Assembly: GCA_017429985.1 (NCBI GenBank) | Contig: JAFRNW010000035.1 | Location: 62,001 to 126,000 of the forward strand | DNA from: Clostridia bacterium | Lineage (GTDB): Bacteria; Bacillota; Clostridia; Christensenellales; CAG-138 | DNA: 64,000 nucleotides | Direction of reading: 5' to 3' | Part shown: positions 51,892 through 60,208 of the stretch, in pieces | Layout of the letters: each line of letters starts with the position of its first letter | Position numbering within the stretch: the first letter of the stretch is position 1 | Notes under the pieces: model-generated | The model's database searches: none | Told to the model about the DNA's origin: nothing | The model's input: the letters and a program-made list of their open reading frames with translations, nothing else | Made by a program: the position numbers and the translations under genes

Positions 51892-53208
51892 ATGGATCGC
51901 TATCAGAATGACGTCGGCGTTTTGGTTCCCAGGGTGATGCTGCCCGACAAGAATGAGGATTTCTATAAATGGGCGGTAGTGGCATGCGATCAGTTCACTT
52001 CCCAGCCGGAGTATTGGGAAAAAGCCAGAAAGATCATCGGCACGGCGCCGTCCACGCTGGATCTGTTCCTTCCGGAAGCATTCCTGGGAAAGCCGGACGA
52101 GTCGGAACGCATCGAAAAGATCCGCATGAATATGCGTGAATACGTCAGCAAGGGGATCATCAGGGAACTCGAGCAGGGATTCGTTCTCGTGACGCGTTCC
52201 GTTGCCGGAAACACAAGACATGGCCTTGTGCTCGCGCTCGATCTGGAAGCCTATGATTATCATAAGGGAAGTGAAACGCTGATCCGCGCGACAGAGGGCA
52301 CGATCGAATCGAGGATCCCGCCGCGCCTGAGGATCCGCGAGGGCGCCCCGCTTGAACTGCCGCACATTCTGGTCCTGATCGACGATCCGAAGCGTACCGT
52401 GATCGAGCCGCTGGTGGACGAGGAGGAAAACTTCCCGGTCCTTTATGATACAGACCTCATGCTGGACGGCGGGCATATCACCGGAAGAATGGTCAGCAGC
52501 CCGGAATATGTGCAGCAGGTGCTGGACGCGCTGTCCGCCCTGAAGGATCCCGCTGCATTCCGCGGAAAATACGGGGATCACGCGCCGCTCCTGTTTGCGA
52601 TGGGTGACGGCAACCACAGCTTCGCAACGGCGAAGGCTAACTGGGAGAAGATCAAAGCCTCGCTTCCGGAGGAGGAGAAGGCGGATCATCCCGCGCGCTA
52701 TGCGCTGGTCGAGATCGAGAATGTCCATGACGACGGGATCGTGTTCGAACCGATCCACCGTGTCGTGTTCGGGATCAAGGGACCTGACGCGATTGCCGCG
52801 ATTGAAAGGCATCTGCGGGAGCAGAACGGCTCTGTGGAAGTGTTTGACGATACGTTTGAACCGGTCGGAGGACGCAGGCACGTTATTCCGTTTTTCACAA
52901 AGGAACGCAAAGGCAGTTTCGTGGTCGGGGGATGCACGCAGCAGCTCGCTGTCGGAACGCTTCAGAACGCGATCGACGCCACTTTGAAAGAATTCCCCGG
53001 AAGCGAAGTGGACTATATCCACGGCGCCGCAGTCGTGCAGGAGCTGTCGCTCCGTGAAGATACGATCGGTTTCCTGCTTCCCGCAATGGAGAAGTCGGAA
53101 CTGTTCCCGACGGTCGTGTTCGACGGGGCGCTGCCCCGCAAAACGTTCTCGATGGGCGAGGCGAACGAAAAACGCTATTACCTCGAGTGCAGAAATATTG
53201 AGAAATAA
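51892..53208 (+). CDS. DUF1015 family protein
   Basis: The 438-residue cytoplasmic protein matches DUF1015: WAVVACDQFTSQPEYW near 23-38, LFAMGDGNHSFATAK near 236-250 and the late DYIHG segment near 377. Members often lie beside serine/threonine or aspartate-family biosynthesis genes in Firmicutes, and their biochemical role is not firmly known. Here it precedes an aspartokinase by 11 bp in one operon. The conserved GDGNHS loop looks like an active site. Confidence 0.88.
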   Translation: MDRYQNDVGVLVPRVMLPDKNEDFYKWAVVACDQFTSQPEYWEKARKIIGTAPSTLDLFLPEAFLGKPDESERIEKIRMNMREYVSKGIIRELEQGFVLVTRSVAGNTRHGLVLALDLEAYDYHKGSETLIRATEGTIESRIPPRLRIREGAPLELPHILVLIDDPKRTVIEPLVDEEENFPVLYDTDLMLDGGHITGRMVSSPEYVQQVLDALSALKDPAAFRGKYGDHAPLLFAMGDGNHSFATAKANWEKIKASLPEEEKADHPARYALVEIENVHDDGIVFEPIHRVVFGIKGPDAIAAIERHLREQNGSVEVFDDTFEPVGGRRHVIPFFTKERKGSFVVGGCTQQLAVGTLQNAIDATLKEFPGSEVDYIHGAAVVQELSLREDTIGFLLPAMEKSELFPTVVFDGALPRKTFSMGEANEKRYYLECRNIEK

Positions 53209-53219
53209 AAGGTACGTTC

Positions 53220-54551
53220 ATGTCAATTAAAATGACGAAATTCGGCGGCAGTTCCGTTGCGGACGCCGTCCAGTTCCAGAAGGTAAAACGAATCATCGAA
53301 GCAGACCCGTCCAGGCTGTTTGTCGTTCCTTCCGCGCCGGGAAAAAGGTTTGCGGGGGACGACAAAGTCACGGACCTGCTGTATCTGCTGTACGCGCAGT
53401 ACAACTCCGACGCGAACTACTCGGACACGTTCCGGAAGATCTGTGACAGATATACGGGCATTGAAAGGGATCTTGGACTCCACACGGATATCCAGAGCGA
53501 ACTGGACGCGATCCTCAAGAATCTTGAGAACGGAGCGTCTGAGGATTTCATTGCGAGCAGGGGGGAATATCTGAACGCGCTTCTCCTGGCGGATTATCTC
53601 GGGTTTGACTTTGTCGATGCGTCCGAACTGATCTGCTTCCACTCGGACGGGACCTATGACGACGAGACCACGCTGAGATGGACGCAGAAGCTGGAGAACA
53701 TGACCCGTCTCGTGATCCCCGGGTTCTACGGAAGGAAACGGGACGGAAGCATCAAAACCTTTTCCAGAGGCGGTTCCGACATCACCGGCGCGATCATTGC
53801 CCGCGCGGTCCACGCGGACGTATACGAGAACTGGACGGATGTTCCCGGCTTCATGATGGCCGATCCCAGGATCGTGGACCATCCGAAAGTCATCAGCACC
53901 GTCAGCTATTCGGAACTCCGGGAGCTTTCCTATATGGGCGCCACCGTTCTGCATGAGGATTCCATTTTCCCGGTCAGAAAGGCGCATATTCCGATCCACG
54001 TCCGGAACACGAATGAGCCGGAACGGGAAGGAACGATGGTCGTTCCGGACAGTTATCTCCGTTTCTATAAAAGAACGGGCACGATGACCGGCGTCGCGGG
54101 GCGGACCGGATTCACCGTCATAACGGTCTATAAGGACAACATGCACAATGAAGTCGGTTTCGGCTACAGAATGCTCCGCGTCCTTGAGAGATACAACGTT
54201 TCGTTCGAGCATGTTCCGTCCGGAATTGACACCATGTCACTTGTCATCGCGGACGTCAACCTGAAGGATCATCTGCAGCAGATACTGCGTGAGATCAAGC
54301 GGGACTGCAATCCCAAGACCGTGGAACTCCAGTCCAACATGGCGCTGATCGCCACGGTGGGCAAGGGGATGGTCAGAAGCATCGGTACTGCGGCCAAACT
54401 GTTCAATGCCCTGTATGAGGCCGGGATCAATATCCGGATGATCGATCAGGGTTCGTCTGAGATGAACATTATTGTCGGAGTGGAGAACGAGGACTTCCCG
54501 GAAGCGGTGCGCGCGATCTACAAGGCTTTCTCGCAGGACGGACAGGAATAA
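53220..54551 (+). CDS. Aspartate kinase with C-terminal ACT domains
   Basis: Aspartokinase phosphorylates aspartate, the first step to Lys, Thr and Met. The 443-residue monofunctional enzyme has KFGGSSVAD (about 7-15, ATP/aspartate binding), FSRGGSDITGA (about 181-191), GATVLHEDSI (about 241) and tandem ACT regions (about 290-440) for feedback control. It resembles the long class with an inserted segment near 55-100. It is cotranscribed with the DUF1015 gene. Confidence 0.93.
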   Translation: MSIKMTKFGGSSVADAVQFQKVKRIIEADPSRLFVVPSAPGKRFAGDDKVTDLLYLLYAQYNSDANYSDTFRKICDRYTGIERDLGLHTDIQSELDAILKNLENGASEDFIASRGEYLNALLLADYLGFDFVDASELICFHSDGTYDDETTLRWTQKLENMTRLVIPGFYGRKRDGSIKTFSRGGSDITGAIIARAVHADVYENWTDVPGFMMADPRIVDHPKVISTVSYSELRELSYMGATVLHEDSIFPVRKAHIPIHVRNTNEPEREGTMVVPDSYLRFYKRTGTMTGVAGRTGFTVITVYKDNMHNEVGFGYRMLRVLERYNVSFEHVPSGIDTMSLVIADVNLKDHLQQILREIKRDCNPKTVELQSNMALIATVGKGMVRSIGTAAKLFNALYEAGINIRMIDQGSSEMNIIVGVENEDFPEAVRAIYKAFSQDGQE

Positions 54552-54595
54552 AGCCACTGAACAGAATACAGGTTTATGAACTCTGGGCAATCGGG

Positions 54596-55123
54596 TCAGA
54601 ACATCTTCATCCCGAAGTCCAGAGTTTCTTTGTCGATGGAGTCCTGGGCTTTGGCGGCAATGAAACCGTCCGAATCGATGAAGACGGTTACGGGTCTGTC
54701 AACGATGCCGTATGCGGAAAAAGCGCTTCCGTCCGGATCGGTGAAGAACGGAAGGGAGATATGGGTATCCTCTGGAAAGACAAGGGAAGCGGGGTCGCGG
54801 GTGGTCAGGATGACGAACTGGACGTCTTCCCTGTGCAGATCGTATGCGTTCTGAAGCAGGATCAGATCCTCGACCGCATGAACGTGATCCGGGTGGAAGA
54901 ACTTCAGAACGATCGGCTTGCCGAACAGATCGGAGAGGCGCAGACTGTTCCCGTCCGTGTCGAGAATCGTAATGTCCGGAGCGGCGGATTCCGTATAGGC
55001 TGCCGTCGCGACGGGGGGCACCGTGATATCCGCGCGCTTATGAAGCCCTTTTCTCTGACATCCGGCGGACAGCAGCGCGGTCAGGAAAAGGATAAGGAAG
55101 CAGATTCTACCGGAATGTTTCAT
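54596..55123 (-). CDS. Thioredoxin-fold (TlpA/redoxin-like) lipoprotein without the CxxC motif
   Basis: The 175-residue lipoprotein has a lipobox (LSAGC, Cys22). A thioredoxin/peroxiredoxin-type domain follows (APDITILDTDGNSLRLSDL, then IVLKFFHPDHVHAVEDL). Where TlpA-like proteins have WCxxC after the first strand, this one has HPDHVHA. The cis-Pro region (VDRPVTVFIDSDGFI) is kept. A redox role is therefore doubtful, and a binding or structural role is more likely. GGAGGT precedes the ATG. It follows apbE by 11 bp on the same strand. Confidence 0.8.
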   Translation of the reverse strand: MKHSGRICFLILFLTALLSAGCQRKGLHKRADITVPPVATAAYTESAAPDITILDTDGNSLRLSDLFGKPIVLKFFHPDHVHAVEDLILLQNAYDLHREDVQFVILTTRDPASLVFPEDTHISLPFFTDPDGSAFSAYGIVDRPVTVFIDSDGFIAAKAQDSIDKETLDFGMKMF

Positions 55124-55134
55124 GTCGCACCTCC

Positions 55135-56163
55135 TCAGGGAAGCTTTGCGGAACGGACGCCCGCGGACGGGGTGAAATCCAGATTGCCGACCGTCTGAAC
55201 GGAATGGTCCTCCGGAACGAAAATGACGCCGTCCGGTTTAATATTATCGGGCAGTCTGTCGAATAAGGCAATGGAATCCTTGATTCCCAAGACAAAAAAG
55301 CAGGTCGAGAGCGCGTCCGCGTACATGCCGGATTCCGAAACGACCGTTACCGAAAGCAGGCCGCTGTCTGCCGGGAAACCTGTTTTGGGATCCAGTATGT
55401 GATGATAGTCCGTGCCGCCCTCGGTGAAATATCGCTGATAGCTACCGGAGGTTACAACGGATCTGTCCCGGACGGATACGATTCCGATATAACCGCTCGG
55501 GTCGGCGGGATCCTGCACCGCGATCCTCCAGGGGGAACCGTCCGGCTTGGAACCGATCGCACAGATATTTCCTCCAAGGGAAACGAGGGCGGACGTAATG
55601 CCGTTTTCCCTGAGGATCCTGCTGAGTTCGTCAGAACAGTAACCCTTTGCGATCGCGCCGAGATTCAGGGATACGGGTTTTTGAACGGATACGGAACTGT
55701 CTCCGATCAGAAGGCAGTCCGAACCCGGAAGCGGGAGTTGATCCTGAAGGACATCCCGGCCGGGGACGGAGGGGGAATCGGTCTCAAACCCCCAGAGTTC
55801 GGTCAGGCTGCCGGTCGCGATATTGAACGCGCCGCCGGAGAGGTCGCATATCTCCGACGCGGCCCGCAGTACGGAAACTGTTTCCGGAGCGACGGAAACC
55901 GTGCTTCCTCCGGACTGATTCAGCCGCGACAGATCCCCGGAAGGATTGTGCACGGAAAACAGTCCGTCCAGTTCGGAAACCCTGTTCCTGCACCGCTCCA
56001 GCAGCGCGTCCGGGTCCTGATCGGAATAGACGGAGACGTCCATTACGGTATCCATGGCAAAGAAACGGACGCTGTGCTTTTCCGGGGCAGAGGTTTTCAC
56101 CGAACAGCCGCACAGAGAGAGCGCCAGCAGCAGGATGAGACTTTTCTGAAACACTTTTCCCAT
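55135..56163 (-). CDS. apbE: FAD:protein FMN transferase ApbE (lipoprotein)
   Basis: ApbE covalently attaches FMN to threonine in exported flavoproteins such as RNF or NQR subunits. The 342-residue protein has a lipobox (SLCGC, Cys20), FFAMDTVMDVSVYS (about 34-47), GGAFNIATGSLTELWGF (about 114-130), SLGGNICAIGS (about 197) and a DYHHILDPKTGFPA segment (about 253) that binds Mg and FAD. No RNF genes are in the window. The start is fixed by the signal peptide. TATACT ends 6 nt before it. Confidence 0.93.
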   Translation of the reverse strand: MGKVFQKSLILLLALSLCGCSVKTSAPEKHSVRFFAMDTVMDVSVYSDQDPDALLERCRNRVSELDGLFSVHNPSGDLSRLNQSGGSTVSVAPETVSVLRAASEICDLSGGAFNIATGSLTELWGFETDSPSVPGRDVLQDQLPLPGSDCLLIGDSSVSVQKPVSLNLGAIAKGYCSDELSRILRENGITSALVSLGGNICAIGSKPDGSPWRIAVQDPADPSGYIGIVSVRDRSVVTSGSYQRYFTEGGTDYHHILDPKTGFPADSGLLSVTVVSESGMYADALSTCFFVLGIKDSIALFDRLPDNIKPDGVIFVPEDHSVQTVGNLDFTPSAGVRSAKLP

Positions 56164-56169
56164 GCTGCA

Positions 56170-56178
56170 AGTATACCA
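56170..56178 (-). promoter_or_regulatory. Extended -10 promoter abutting the apbE start (leaderless)
   Basis: On the minus strand TGG-TATACT (56178 to 56170), 6 nt, then ATG (56163-56161). The layout is nearly identical to the one at 1000-1017. Confidence 0.65.
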
Positions 56179-56278
56179 TCAAAGCGCGTCCGTTCCTCCC
56201 TGATCGGGAAGAATTCACGAAAAAATCATTTTGGTCTGAAAAAACAAAAACAGATACTTATCATACGGCGGAAATGAT

Positions 56279-56343
56279 GATAAGATAAAAGGCGGCGCCT
56301 GGGATGCTGTATCCCATGGCAGCTGTTATCCGATAATCTTATC
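56279..56343 (+). promoter_or_regulatory. Structured RNA leader of the PPi-PFK gene
   Basis: GATAAGAT (56279-56286) pairs perfectly with ATCTTATC (56336-56343) and encloses a hairpin GCC-TGGGAT-gctgt-ATCCCA-TGGC (about 56297-56320) and smaller elements. The Shine-Dalgarno GGAAAGGGGA follows 3 nt later. I cannot match it to a known riboswitch class. Confidence 0.5.
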
Positions 56344-56361
56344 CTGGAAAGGGGACAAAAT

Positions 56362-57633
56362 ATGGAATCAAAAGAACTAGTCGGTGCATGCATCGTCGGT
56401 CAGTCGGGAGGCCCGACTGCGGTCATCAACGCCAGCGCATACGGAGTCATCCGCACGGCGCTCGAATCAAAAAACATTACAAGAGTATACGGTGCTGCGC
56501 ACGGCATTAAAGGAATCCTGGACGAAGTGATCTATGATATGGCGGAAGAAGCGCCGTATGAGCTTTCTCTTCTGATGCATACGCCTTCCGCCGCACTCGG
56601 ATCCTGCAGATACAAGCTGAAGAATGCAGACGATGACGAGACGGATTATCAGCGCATTCTTGAGATCTTTAAGAAATACGATATCCGCTATTTCTTCTAT
56701 ATCGGCGGGAACGACTCCATGGATACCTGCAGCAAAGTCAGCAGCTATCTTCAGAAGGTAGGGTATCCCTGCCGCGTCATCGGCATTCCGAAAACGATCG
56801 ACAACGATCTGGCGCTTACCGATCATTGCCCCGGATTCGCGTCCGCCGCAAAATACGTTGCGACGAGCTGCATGGAGCTTTATCACGACGCGTCCGTCTA
56901 TGACAGAAACATGATCTGCATCGTGGAGATCATGGGAAGACATGCGGGCTGGCTCGCAGGCGCAGCCGCCGCAGCCGCCTATATGGGACAGGGTCCGGAC
57001 CTTGTTTACCTCCCCGAGACGGATTTTGACATGGATCAGTTCATCGAGGATGTGAAGAGACTGTACGAGATGAACGGGGAATGCTTCATCGCCGTTTCGG
57101 AAGGCATTCACGATAAGGACGGCACCCTGATCTCCGAGTACGGCGCAGACAGCGTCTCCGTGGACGCGTTCGGTCACAAACAGCTGGGCGGTCTTGCCGC
57201 AACGCTGGTCAACATTCTGAAAGGTCATCTCGGAAACATCAAGATGCGCGGAATCGAGCTTTCGCTTCTCCAGCGGTGCGCCGCGCACTGCGCATCTGAG
57301 ACGGACGTTCAGGAAGCGTTCAAAGCCGGTAAGGCTGCGGTCGAATTCGCCATCAACGGCGTAACGGACAAAATGGTTGGATTCACCCGTGAATATGATG
57401 AAGACAATGAATACACATGCGACATCTCGCTCTTTGACCTGATGGAGGTTGCCAACGCGGAGAAGAAGGTGCCGCGTGAATGGATCAATGAAAAGGGCAA
57501 CGGTCTGACACAGGAATACATCGACTATGTGCTTCCGCTGATCAAGGGAGCGCCGAAGCTCGTATACGAGAACAGCCTGCCGAGGTTCGCGCATCTCCGC
57601 AAGATCCCCGCAAAACTGAAGAAAAAGGATTGA
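56362..57633 (+). CDS. pfp: Pyrophosphate-dependent phosphofructokinase
   Basis: The enzyme phosphorylates fructose 6-phosphate reversibly, using pyrophosphate. In the 423-residue protein GQSGGPTAVINAS (about 13-25), GGNDSMDT (about 115-122; Asp at the second selective position, as in PPi enzymes) and PKTIDND (about 144-150; Lys typical of PPi use) are diagnostic, with MGRHAGW (about 196-202). AAAGGGGA precedes the ATG. The structured leader upstream may regulate it. It stands alone with its own terminator. Confidence 0.93.
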   Translation: MESKELVGACIVGQSGGPTAVINASAYGVIRTALESKNITRVYGAAHGIKGILDEVIYDMAEEAPYELSLLMHTPSAALGSCRYKLKNADDDETDYQRILEIFKKYDIRYFFYIGGNDSMDTCSKVSSYLQKVGYPCRVIGIPKTIDNDLALTDHCPGFASAAKYVATSCMELYHDASVYDRNMICIVEIMGRHAGWLAGAAAAAAYMGQGPDLVYLPETDFDMDQFIEDVKRLYEMNGECFIAVSEGIHDKDGTLISEYGADSVSVDAFGHKQLGGLAATLVNILKGHLGNIKMRGIELSLLQRCAAHCASETDVQEAFKAGKAAVEFAINGVTDKMVGFTREYDEDNEYTCDISLFDLMEVANAEKKVPREWINEKGNGLTQEYIDYVLPLIKGAPKLVYENSLPRFAHLRKIPAKLKKKD

Positions 57634-57646
57634 CCTTAAACGATCA

Positions 57647-57676
57647 GATGCCCGGGCAATGCCCGGGCATCTTTCT
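57647..57676 (+). terminator. Terminator of pfp
   Basis: GATGCCCGGGC (57647-57657), AAT, GCCCGGGCATC (57661-57671), then TTTCTT. Confidence 0.9.
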
Positions 57677-57724
57677 TATGGGTTAGGGAAGGGAACAATT
57701 CAAAACAGGGATGGAAGAAAGGGT

Positions 57725-58132
57725 TCAGAGCAGCGTTTTCATTCGCTCGACCGCTGTCCTGACCATGTCATTCAGGGACATGTCCTGTACGCCGATCACC
57801 TGGTTGTTGCAGTGACCGACAGGGATCAGGAGCTTGACAGCAGGACTCTGTCCTACCGCAACGGCAATATTCGGCGTAACTTCCCCGAGAAGGGAATCCG
57901 CGGAGATGATTCCGATCGGACCGATCACGATATCTGCGTCTCTGACGGAGACAAGGACGGGGTTTTCTCCGGTCGCACCGTGCAGCGCACCGGCTTTCAG
58001 CATGGCTGCCGTTGCGATGCTGTTCGTGCCGATCGCATAGAGATCGCAGGAAAGATTGTCTTTCAGGATGGATTCGATCAGGAGCCTTCCGAGCCTTCCG
58101 CCCTGACCGTCGATGACAACCACTTTTTTCAT
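57725..58132 (-). CDS. DUF3842 family protein
   Basis: The 135-residue protein has a Rossmann-like N-terminus (KKVVVIDGQGGRLGRLLIESI), then YAIGTNSIATAAMLKAGA and an IGPIGIISADSLLGEVTP segment. This fits DUF3842, whose function is unknown. AGAGA precedes the ATG. It follows the cation efflux gene on the same strand after 73 bp. Confidence 0.82.
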   Translation of the reverse strand: MKKVVVIDGQGGRLGRLLIESILKDNLSCDLYAIGTNSIATAAMLKAGALHGATGENPVLVSVRDADIVIGPIGIISADSLLGEVTPNIAVAVGQSPAVKLLIPVGHCNNQVIGVQDMSLNDMVRTAVERMKTLL

Positions 58133-58205
58133 AGTTTGTTTCTCTGTTATCTGAAGATTGGGTATTTAGGGATAAAACAGATCACATTATCCAGGACCGC
58201 GGTTC

Positions 58206-59363
58206 TCACGGGTCGCTGAAATCGATATCCATCGCGATCTGGAGCGTGTATTCGGGGAAAAGCGCCTGCACTTTATCTATCACTGCCTTATGAACCGCAT
58301 GCCGGTCCGGCGCATCAAATCCGATCACCACGTCGAAGCGGATGGTCTTTTTCTCCTCGTTCACATAAAAGCCGTGCATCTGGAGCACATGCTCTTCTTC
58401 CATGACCGCCTTCCGGATCGTTTCACGCATCGCCTTGATGTGCTCGTCTTTCGTATTGACGGAATAGACGCCGATTGCAGTCAAAGCGACATGGTGTTCC
58501 GAATAGACTTTCATCGTGATGCTGCGGATCAGTTCATCCAGATCGGAAGCGGAACAGGTATCCGGCACCTCGATGTGAATGGAACCGTTGAACGTGTCCG
58601 GACCGTAATTATGAAGGATCAGATCGTATGCGCCGGATACGTCGTGGAAGGACAGGACGGTCTTTTTGATCTCGCGCGCCAGTTTCCCGTCGGCGCGCTC
58701 CCCGAGTATCTCGGAAAGGGTTTCCCGCAGCATTTCCACACCGGACTTGATAATGATCAGGGAGATCACGGCACCGAGCCATGCCTCCAGAGAGAGGCCG
58801 GTCGCAAGGAATATGATGGCGGCGACAAGGGTCGACGCAGAGATGATGGAATCAAGCGTGGCGTCTTTGCCGGAGTTGACGAGGGAATCGGAATTGACTT
58901 TTTCCCCGACGCCTTTGACATACCTGCCGAGAAAGATTTTGACCAGAACGCCCACCGCGACGATGACCAGCGCAGCAACGCTGTAGTCGGGCGTTTCCGG
59001 ATGAATGATCTTCTTGACCGATTCAATGAAGGAGGTAATGCCGGCGTATAGCACGATCACGGAAATGATCATGGCACTCAGGTATTCGATTCTTCCGTAA
59101 CCGAAAGGATGCTTTTTGTCCGGCTCCCTGGCTGCTAGCTTGGTCCCGATGATGGTAATAAAGGAGGAAGCGGCGTCGGAAAGGTTGTTGACCGCGTCCA
59201 GGACGATCGCGATGGAATGCGTCAGGACGCCGACGGCGGCTTTAAACCCGGCAAGGAGCACATTGGCGAGGATGCCGATGACGCTGGTCCGGACGATGGT
59301 TTTTTCTCTTGCGGCTTCCTGACGGGAAACCTCATCCAGGTTGACCATAGAGGGTATTTTCAT
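58206..59363 (-). CDS. Cation diffusion facilitator (CDF) transporter
   Basis: CDF proteins export divalent metals (Zn, Mn, Fe, Co, Ni) in exchange for protons. The 385-residue protein has six helices in about 25-220 with the metal-site pattern HSIAIVLDAVNNLSDAASS (helix II) and NSGKDATLDSI (helix V, Asp pair). A long cytoplasmic metal-binding domain (about 225-385) follows. Usual CDFs have about 300 residues, so the C-terminal part is extended. GGAG precedes the ATG. The leader contains a GC-rich stem (59390-59426). Confidence 0.92.
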   Translation of the reverse strand: MKIPSMVNLDEVSRQEAAREKTIVRTSVIGILANVLLAGFKAAVGVLTHSIAIVLDAVNNLSDAASSFITIIGTKLAAREPDKKHPFGYGRIEYLSAMIISVIVLYAGITSFIESVKKIIHPETPDYSVAALVIVAVGVLVKIFLGRYVKGVGEKVNSDSLVNSGKDATLDSIISASTLVAAIIFLATGLSLEAWLGAVISLIIIKSGVEMLRETLSEILGERADGKLAREIKKTVLSFHDVSGAYDLILHNYGPDTFNGSIHIEVPDTCSASDLDELIRSITMKVYSEHHVALTAIGVYSVNTKDEHIKAMRETIRKAVMEEEHVLQMHGFYVNEEKKTIRFDVVIGFDAPDRHAVHKAVIDKVQALFPEYTLQIAMDIDFSDP

Positions 59364-59389
59364 GATTCTGCTCCGAAATCAGTATGATT

Positions 59390-59426
59390 GGCCGGGGCTG
59401 CATCCTTTGAAAGGAGGGATCCGGCC
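59390..59426 (-). other. Stem-loop in the leader of the CDF gene
   Basis: GGCCGG (59390-59395) pairs with CCGGCC (59421-59426) and encloses CCTTT-G-AAAGG (59404-59414). On the minus strand the inner sequence includes GCAGCC. A metal-sensing riboswitch such as NiCo (czcD) would suit the gene, but I cannot draw its full four-helix fold here. The rest of 59364-59617 shows no gene. Confidence 0.35.
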
Positions 59427-59617
59427 GGACATATTCTCTCCGTTTCCTTTTATGATAATTTGAATCGGGATGAATGTAAAGGGAACATCTTGTCTGAACA
59501 GGATGAAAACGCCTGATCCGGTCAAACGCATCCGATGCGAGGGTCCCGGCTTTGAATCAAAAGAAGAGACCGGCGCGTTTCGGCGCACGGCCTCGTATGT
59601 GACCTGGCTGACGGGAA

Positions 59618-60037
59618 TCAGTCGATCCCGACCATCACGGAAGTCGCTTTCACGACTGCCAGAGCGTCTTCTCCGGCCGCAAGACCAAGTTCCTCCACGG
59701 CTGCGTTCGAGATCGTAGCCGTGATGGTGTTTCCGCCGAGCACCGAAAGTTTCACAATGGAGTTGACCGCGCCATTTTCCACGCTGACAACTTTTCCGGG
59801 GAACTGATTGCGTGCGCTCAATGCAAGATGCTCACCCTTGCCGACCATGACTTCCGTCGCCTTGATAACGGCATACGCTGCTTTTCCGGGCTCAAGACCG
59901 AGTTCCCTGATGGCGGCCATGGATATGGTTGCGCTGACCGGGGTTCCGTTCACGTCGATCGTAACGATGCCGTTGACGGCTCCCTCGTTCACCTTGGCTA
60001 CGACGCCTGCAAACTGATTTCTTGCGCTGAGTTTCAT
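59618..60037 (-). CDS. Two-domain molybdenum-binding protein (di-Mop/TOBE, molbindin)
   Basis: The 139-residue cytoplasmic protein consists of two Mop domains in tandem (about 1-69 and 70-139). Each begins LSARNQF and contains GAVN, and they end VMVGKGE and VMVGID. The repeats show an internal duplication. Molbindins bind molybdate or tungstate and serve as storage or buffering proteins. It is physically far from modABC, but it belongs to the same metal economy. Confidence 0.92.
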   Translation of the reverse strand: MKLSARNQFAGVVAKVNEGAVNGIVTIDVNGTPVSATISMAAIRELGLEPGKAAYAVIKATEVMVGKGEHLALSARNQFPGKVVSVENGAVNSIVKLSVLGGNTITATISNAAVEELGLAAGEDALAVVKATSVMVGID

Positions 60038-60169
60038 CTTATACTATCCTACAAATGTTATGTAAGTATTTTCACCATGCAGATGATATTGAAAATGAAT
60101 CGTTCTGTCAAGAGATGGGACCGCCGGAAAGGCGCAGAGGAGATACGTCGCACTGCGGAAATGACGCGC

Positions 60170-60194
60170 AAAAAAGACCGTTTCCGGTCTTTTG
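60170..60194 (-). terminator. Terminator of the alcohol dehydrogenase gene
   Basis: AAAAAGACCG (60171-60180), TTTC, CGGTCTTTT (60185-60193). On the minus strand the stem is followed by U6. Confidence 0.85.
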
Positions 60195-60208
60195 TACAAG
60201 GTTTCAAC

